A DNA stretch of 24,436 nucleotides from a virus. Below, piece after piece: positions 20,327 to 24,436 of this stretch. Each line of letters begins with the position of its first letter. Within the stretch, counting starts at the first letter, position 1. The notes beneath the pieces were generated by a model. The model saw only the letters and a list, made by a program, of their open reading frames with translations. It did not search any database and had not been told where the DNA came from. The translations under genes were made by a program, and so were the position numbers. The stretch spans positions 1 to 24,436 of the IMG/VR virus record IMGVR_UViG_3300023179_000498; one strand, 5' to 3'.

Positions 20327-20778
20327 AGAGTAATATCTTCCAGGCCAGCAGCTCGTAATTTTATAATATTACTGAGTTGCCACTGTTTTATGTCCAAGGC
20401 CTTGATAATTCCTAGCCATTGATTACGTAACATGGCAAATTCGTTTATAATGATCTCCATGTCCACTACATCTTGTTCACCATCCACATATTTTTCCACA
20501 TCTCTGGAGCTTAGAGCACGTTGATAGTTCTCTAAATACTTTCGAAATGTTTTTGACCTAGTCTTTCTTAATTCTATATTAAGATATTCAAGAATAGCTT
20601 CTATTTCTTGAAGTTGATTAAATCTATGCTCTACTATACCAGGTAAAGAAGCAGAAGATTTCTCCACGTTACCGCGAATTTTAACTTCTGCTTTGGCTGA
20701 ATCGAGTTCTGTGTAGTAGTGATTAATACAATTAGGAAGATGAGCTAGGTCTTTACTGACTCTTAAATACCAAGTCAT
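20323..20778 (-). CDS. uvsY: UvsY recombination mediator
   Basis: 151 residues, mostly helical. The block LPGIVEHRFNQLQEIEAILEYLNIELRKTRSKTFRKYLENY (about 45-85), YQRALSSRDVEKYVDGEQDVVDMEIIINEF (about 85-114) and the end NIIKLRAAGLEDITL match the UvsY form of T4-type cyanophages. UvsY loads UvsX onto gp32-covered single-stranded DNA. Its position in the order uvsX, small acidic gene, uvsY, uvsW is what the family predicts. The ATG overlaps the previous stop as TAATG. Confidence 0.85.
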   Translation of the reverse strand: MTWYLRVSKDLAHLPNCINHYYTELDSAKAEVKIRGNVEKSSASLPGIVEHRFNQLQEIEAILEYLNIELRKTRSKTFRKYLENYQRALSSRDVEKYVDGEQDVVDMEIIINEFAMLRNQWLGIIKALDIKQWQLSNIIKLRAAGLEDITL

Positions 20779-21035
20779 TAATAGTCCTCGTCATCTCCTT
20801 CGTGCCAATCCTCATAGTTTTCATCATCTTCTTCAGACTCATCATCGCTGTCTAATACAAGGTCAATTGCTTCGTCGAGGTGTGGATCATAGCCCTTTAG
20901 ACTTTCTAATACGCTGTCATCTACATCATGTCCTTGAAGAAATTCAACAAATTGACTGGCTGCTGTCTGTCTAGTTTTCTCCGGAATATAATCTCTAAAA
21001 GTTTCCCATACTTCTATAATAAGTTCTTCGTTCAT
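20778..21035 (-). CDS. 85-residue acidic protein between uvsX and uvsY
   Basis: Helical for the first 60 residues (RDYIPEKTRQTAASQFVEFL), then almost entirely Asp/Glu from about 61 to the end (DSDDESEEDDENYEDWHEGDDEDY). Short acidic proteins occupy this slot in related phages. A DNA-mimic or gp32/UvsX-binding role is possible because the tail resembles acidic single-strand binding protein tails; this is inference. Joined to both neighbours by TAATG overlaps. Confidence 0.7.
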   Translation of the reverse strand: MNEELIIEVWETFRDYIPEKTRQTAASQFVEFLQGHDVDDSVLESLKGYDPHLDEAIDLVLDSDDESEEDDENYEDWHEGDDEDY

Positions 21036-22087
21036 TATTCTTCCTCTGATTGTTCAGGTTCAATAGCCGCAACAGGTAATTGAGTATTATCCCATTCTGC
21101 CATAATTAACATCAGTTTATCTTCTGTCCAGTTTTTACGAAATTCTGCTGCAATCTCACCTGTCTTCTTACTTATATATTGTAGCTTATTTCCGCTTTTT
21201 GTCAATATCCCCATCTTTTCAAACATATCTACAAGACCAGAAGTTGGACTCATACCAGTTGAATAGGGAATTTTAACCTGTACAGTTTCAAAAGGTTTTG
21301 CATAACGAGTTTTCATAATCTTGCAGGCAGAACGAATCCCTAAAACATCAGTCACCTTGTTGCCATCTTGATCCTCTTTTAGTTTGAGTTTCTTCATAGC
21401 AACCACAATCGATGACGCATAAATGAAGCCTTGCCCCCCACTTATTTTGTCATCTGGATCAAACATGTCTTGACTGGCATAGGTATGATTTGTACAGACT
21501 AGGCCAACATTATAGGTACCAAACATGTTAACACAGTTACGGACCAATGCTGTAAGTGCCTTGGGTTTACGTCCCATGTCACCTTTTAAATCACCTGCTT
21601 CAAATTGGTTAATATCTGTAGGTGTCATTAGCATGCCTAGACTATCAATAACGAAAAGAACCTTAGGCCTCTCTTCCATGGCTTTGTATTCTTTCATAAA
21701 CTCATTAATAGTTTTGGCCACATCATCAATCATGGCCACGCTAAGTTTAAGCAGTTTTGTTTCGTCCGTGTCTACGCCCAATGCCTTAAGCCAGTCTTCG
21801 TCTAGAGCATTTTCTGTGTCTATAAGAATACAATAAATTCCCTGTGATTGAGCGTGTCTAATTATGTTACCCGAACAAATATAACTTTTACCTGCACCAC
21901 TTTCACCTGCAAACACAGTTACCTTACCGAGAGGAACCCCCTTAAAGAAGTCCCCTGAAATAAGATAGTTTAAGGCGTAATTGCCTGTAGAGATCCAATC
22001 AGTAGGATCATTAAAGCCAATACCTAAACCATCAATGGATTTAGTGATTGACTTTCTAAATTTAGAAATGTCAAACGCCTTACCCAT
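21035..22087 (-). CDS. uvsX: UvsX, RecA-like recombinase
   Basis: 350 residues. Walker A GESGAGKS is at 61-68, LIDTENALDEDWL (88-100) supplies the catalytic Glu, Walker B VLFVIDSLGML is near 143-153, and a loop-2-like segment SGGQGFIYASSIVVAMKK follows at about 215-232. UvsX catalyses homologous strand exchange and starts recombination-dependent replication with UvsY and gp32. The C-terminus ends in an acidic tail (AIEPEQSEEE), typical of the family. A one-base gap separates it from the small gene upstream. Confidence 0.95.
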   Translation of the reverse strand: MGKAFDISKFRKSITKSIDGLGIGFNDPTDWISTGNYALNYLISGDFFKGVPLGKVTVFAGESGAGKSYICSGNIIRHAQSQGIYCILIDTENALDEDWLKALGVDTDETKLLKLSVAMIDDVAKTINEFMKEYKAMEERPKVLFVIDSLGMLMTPTDINQFEAGDLKGDMGRKPKALTALVRNCVNMFGTYNVGLVCTNHTYASQDMFDPDDKISGGQGFIYASSIVVAMKKLKLKEDQDGNKVTDVLGIRSACKIMKTRYAKPFETVQVKIPYSTGMSPTSGLVDMFEKMGILTKSGNKLQYISKKTGEIAAEFRKNWTEDKLMLIMAEWDNTQLPVAAIEPEQSEEE

Positions 22088-22088
22088 A

Positions 22089-22298
22089 TTAGTTGTCCTT
22101 TTCTAATTCTGTAGCTTCTTTTACCAATGCCGATAATTGATCGAGTTCGTATACCATAAGTCTAACAGTTTTGTAATCGCCGGCACTGTCTAGTCCACTT
22201 ATTTCAAACATATATCCATTATCATACATGTTTACAGTGAATGAATCATTTACTTTGGCAAGTTTATCGCCAATCTTAGAGATTGTTTTTTTACCCAT
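22089..22298 (-). CDS. 69-residue small protein between gp32 and uvsX
   Basis: ATG 22298 has TAGGAG about 8 bases upstream. Residues 20-50 (FTVNMYDNGYMFEISGL, then YKTVRLMVYEL) are beta strands, followed by a short helix rich in Leu and Glu. A protein of this type lies at the same place in related phages. Function unknown; its position suggests a single-strand binding or recombination accessory role. Confidence 0.7.
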   Translation of the reverse strand: MGKKTISKIGDKLAKVNDSFTVNMYDNGYMFEISGLDSAGDYKTVRLMVYELDQLSALVKEATELEKDN

Positions 22299-22310
22299 AG
22301 CAATCTCCTA

Positions 22311-23273
22311 TTAAGACTGTTGACGCTTGCGAATCATTGCAATAATGTCTGCCGCACGTTGGCTAACATCACCGCCTGCTGATTCAGCTTTATCTGACTT
22401 ACTGTCTGGTTCAAATGGAGGATCTACTTCCGTATCATCCTCTACCTGTTTAGCCATAATTTTGGGACTAGCTAATTTGGCAGTTGATTCACTACCCCCC
22501 ATACCTACTGGTTTATAGTATTGACTCCAACGTTCCATGTCAAATGCTTCACCATCTACTGATGCTTCAAACATTTCTTTTATAACCTTAAGTTCAACTT
22601 CCCCCGGTTTTCTAGGCAGAAAATCTTTTAGATTGAACAGTCCGTATTGTTCAATTGCTGCTTTTTCTTCTGCACTTAGGGCACGTTCTCTACGGGCCCA
22701 GTTACTGGTAGAATAATCTGCATAACCACCCTTGCTGGTTTTGGCAATTTTAAAATCAAGACCACGAACAAAATCAGTGGGCAGCTCCTCAATTTCTGAA
22801 TCCATTAGAGCATTCTTAACAATGTTAAAAATTTGGCTACCGATGATGAACCTTCGGATAGGATTTTCTGGAGTCTTATCTTCTGACAATTTGCTGTCAA
22901 CTACAAAGCCTTGGAACAGATAAGATTTTTTCTTCCAATACTTACGACCCATTTCTTCTAGTGACTTATCCTTAAACCAAGGACGAACTTCTGTAAGTAC
23001 TGGACAGGTCTCCCCCCACATCTCCATGCAAGGAACTTGAACTTGAGTTGGTTTTGAATTAGTTTCACCTTTTACACCAGCAAAAGGCAATTTAATCATT
23101 GCTCTTTCAAGCCAGAAAAAAGTATTTGATGTATCGCCGTCTGGAAGGAATCTAACGGTTGCTGTAGTGCCTTCTGCGATATTCCAATGTGGATAAATTT
23201 GGTTATCGCCGGAACTGATTTGGGTTTGTGCGCTTGCTTGAAGCTTTGCTCGAATTTCTGCTAAAGTTGCCAT
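22311..23273 (-). CDS. 32: gp32-type single-stranded DNA-binding protein
   Basis: 320 residues with AAGGAG before the ATG. The N-terminus (IRAKLQASAQTQIS) is the self-association region; residues 28-75 (YPHWNIAEGTTATVRFLPDGD, then FFWLERAMIKLPFAGV) open the OB fold with the RFLPDG signature of gp32. VPCMEMWGETCPVLTEVRPWFKD (80-102) provides two of the zinc ligands (Cys82, Cys90); the full four-ligand set is not obvious. An acidic stretch lies at about 275-300. It coats single-stranded DNA and organises replication and recombination. Served by tandem early and late promoters and a hairpin in the leader. Confidence 0.92.
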   Translation of the reverse strand: MATLAEIRAKLQASAQTQISSGDNQIYPHWNIAEGTTATVRFLPDGDTSNTFFWLERAMIKLPFAGVKGETNSKPTQVQVPCMEMWGETCPVLTEVRPWFKDKSLEEMGRKYWKKKSYLFQGFVVDSKLSEDKTPENPIRRFIIGSQIFNIVKNALMDSEIEELPTDFVRGLDFKIAKTSKGGYADYSTSNWARRERALSAEEKAAIEQYGLFNLKDFLPRKPGEVELKVIKEMFEASVDGEAFDMERWSQYYKPVGMGGSESTAKLASPKIMAKQVEDDTEVDPPFEPDSKSDKAESAGGDVSQRAADIIAMIRKRQQS

Positions 23274-23343
23274 AATGTATTCTCCTTAATAATGTGCCTT
23301 TAGTTTGTGCCACTTCTCGTTAGCCAACTGACTAGAAAGAAAG

Positions 23344-23369
23344 AGTGCGTATATATTAATATACGCACT
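23344..23369 (-). terminator. 11-bp perfect hairpin between the radical SAM gene and gp32
   Basis: AGTGCGTATAT (23344-23354) pairs with ATATACGCACT (23359-23369) across ATTA. On the minus strand it follows the radical SAM gene and is followed by CTTTCTTTCT, not a pure T-run. It overlaps the -10 of the gp32 promoter, so it may act as terminator, promoter stem-loop or mRNA leader structure. Confidence 0.6.
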
Positions 23370-23386
23370 TTTATTTAGTATGTCAA
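23358..23386 (-). promoter_or_regulatory. sigma70-type promoter for gp32
   Basis: On the minus strand TTGACA (23386-23381), 17 bases, TATATT (23363-23358). Predicted +1 is near 23351, inside the left arm of the hairpin, so this transcript carries only part of it. Confidence 0.75.
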
Positions 23387-23389
23387 CTC

Positions 23390-23397
23390 TATTTATA
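23390..23397 (-). promoter_or_regulatory. T4-type late promoter for gp32 (exact octamer)
   Basis: Minus-strand TATAAATA, exact. Predicted +1 at 23384 gives a leader of about 110 bases containing the whole hairpin 23344-23369, unlike the early promoter. Confidence 0.75.
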
Positions 23398-23429
23398 GGT
23401 TAAAATACGGTTATTTTGCCAGTTTTATT

Positions 23430-24353
23430 TCAATAGAAACTATTAATTCTACCTGGACAATTTTTATTACAGAAAGATTTCTCATCTGGGCTTTTGATCT
23501 CTTGATAAAAATATTTTTTAAAGAGATCATGTTCTATAATTTCATCTATATAAAAATCATTTAATGATAGTAGAGGTAGATCTTTAATTCTGTCTATTCT
23601 ATTAAATGGATCTATAGCTGTCCAGCAACAAGGCCAAACTGTGCCATCTGCCATTATTTGGAGTTGTTTGTATCTTGTCCAAAAGCAATCTTTATCTGTA
23701 TTTAGATCGTTTATAAAAGGAAAATTACTTTCATCAAAGTCCATTCTCTTATAGATTAAAAAATCTTTTTTATTAAGTTTAGATAAAGATTCAAAATCGC
23801 CATATGAATTAATTATGTTAAATGTTTGAAAGCCATATTGTTTAGCGAGATGTCTTGCTTTTATGATATCATTTTTATTTTCTTCAAATGAAATGATTTG
23901 CCATCCTGCTATCCCTCCTGAATTTATAAAAGTTGATGCATTTTCCAAAACATTTTCAAACTTTGTATTAATTCTATGTTTAGAGTGGGATGCGTTTGTT
24001 GCACCATCTAAAGCAAACATGACTCTATGATTTTTAAATTCTTGTAAAATTTTTGATAATTGAATCCAATAATCCTTAGATCTAATACTACCATTCGTAC
24101 ATATCTGTATGTTAAGTGATCTTGGTAAAATATCGATAAATTCTATTGAATTTGGATGGCATATAAAATCACCATAATTACCATTGAATCTAATAATTTC
24201 TAATTTTTCCAGATTTCTGGGTCTTAAAATTTTTAACCAAAGACCCATATCCATATGGAAATAGTTATCTATTAGTTTTCTTGCACACCCCGGACATTTG
24301 GCATTACATACTGAAGTTATCTCTATTCGCCATTGTTTTATATCTTGCCAAAT
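23430..24353 (-). CDS. radical SAM protein, probable ATT start
   Basis: 307 residues if begun at ATT 24353. The iron-sulphur motif CNAKCPGC (Cys16, Cys20, Cys23) lies upstream of the first ATG (24254), so an ATG start would delete it. ATT at 24353-24351 shares one base with the preceding TAA (TAATT, same geometry as the TAATG junctions elsewhere), with GGAG just upstream. The core shows GNYGDF, QICTNGSIR and FALDGATNASHSKHRINTKFENVL, as in radical SAM barrels. The C-terminus carries VWPCCW and FCNKNCPGR, a SPASM-like cluster site. Substrate unknown. It may begin instead after a sequencing error. Confidence 0.75.
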   Translation of the reverse strand: MWQDIKQWRIEITSVCNAKCPGCARKLIDNYFHMDMGLWLKILRPRNLEKLEIIRFNGNYGDFICHPNSIEFIDILPRSLNIQICTNGSIRSKDYWIQLSKILQEFKNHRVMFALDGATNASHSKHRINTKFENVLENASTFINSGGIAGWQIISFEENKNDIIKARHLAKQYGFQTFNIINSYGDFESLSKLNKKDFLIYKRMDFDESNFPFINDLNTDKDCFWTRYKQLQIMADGTVWPCCWTAIDPFNRIDRIKDLPLLSLNDFYIDEIIEHDLFKKYFYQEIKSPDEKSFCNKNCPGRINSFY

Positions 24354-24436
24354 TATTTTTTAACTCCACACAGTTCAAGAATTCTATCCATTTCTTCTTT
24401 AACGGGATTCATCTTTTCAGTTTCTCTACGTGCCTT
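24353..24436 (-). CDS. C-terminal end of an upstream gene (partial)
   Basis: The frame runs in from the right edge and ends at TAA 24355-24353. The 27 visible residues are charged and helical (ending ILELCGVKK). Its stop overlaps the presumed ATT start of the radical SAM gene. Too short to identify. Confidence 0.6.
   Translation of the reverse strand, partial: KARRETEKMNPVKEEMDRILELCGVKK

Noticed and set aside
1-24436. tRNA genes, CRISPR arrays, insertion sequences or integrase attachment sites
   Set aside because: None was found on reading either strand; the only repeats are the promoter cassettes and short palindromes described.

Overview
This window looks like part of the genome of a large T4-type myovirus. 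The evidence is a recognisable T4 replication and recombination set on the minus strand: gp32-like single-strand binding protein, UvsX, UvsY, UvsW, gp61-like primase, gp41-like helicase and possibly gp62. There are also promoters matching the T4 late octamer TATAAATA. Gene order and protein style (small conserved proteins between uvsX, uvsY and uvsW, a heptose operon, radical SAM and HARP-like proteins) recall the T4-type phages of marine bacteria such as cyanophages and pelagiphages. The host cannot be read from the sequence. By eye, G+C falls from about half in the left 5 kb to about a third right of 12 kb.

Layout. (1) 1-5424, plus strand: an early region of about 16 very small genes. Most are driven by near-consensus sigma70 promoters (TTGACA-17-TATAAT type, usually with a TGC extended -10). 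Several promoters sit inside a stem-loop, the architecture called PeSL (promoter early stem-loop) in T4-type phages. Recognisable products are a winged-helix-like protein, a SWIM zinc-finger protein, an Api92-like protein and an AAA+ ATPase; the rest are unknown. (2) 5425-5810: a gene-free spacer with a terminator. (3) 5811-8838: late genes, including a virion-type protein with an Ig-like region and a C-terminal Hint (intein-like) domain, a nucleotidyltransferase and a YqgE/AlgH-family protein. (4) 8839-12121, minus: DNA helicase, primase and a probable virion protein. (5) 12139-12522, plus: one unknown gene. (6) 12503-23273, minus: a tightly packed, translationally coupled operon. It runs gp32, small protein, UvsX, acidic protein, UvsY, HARP-like protein, UvsW, conserved hypotheticals, possible gp62, Zn-finger protein, hypothetical, HldD, HldE nucleotidyltransferase, HldE kinase, cupin, and a miniature DnaE-like protein. 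(7) 23430-24436, minus: a radical SAM protein that appears to start at ATT, and the tail of another gene.

How the genes work together. UvsX, UvsY, UvsW and gp32 would run recombination-dependent replication with the gp41/gp61 primosome. The HldE/HldD set would make or top up ADP-heptose. The late genes with TAAATA promoters encode virion or late functions, and their predicted transcripts start at or within two bases of the ATG. The most unusual items are a 192-residue protein that keeps all three catalytic Asp motifs of bacterial replicase DnaE (PolC/DnaE C-family), the near-leaderless late promoters, the Hint-bearing virion protein, the HARP-like partner gene of uvsW, and the ATT start of the radical SAM gene.
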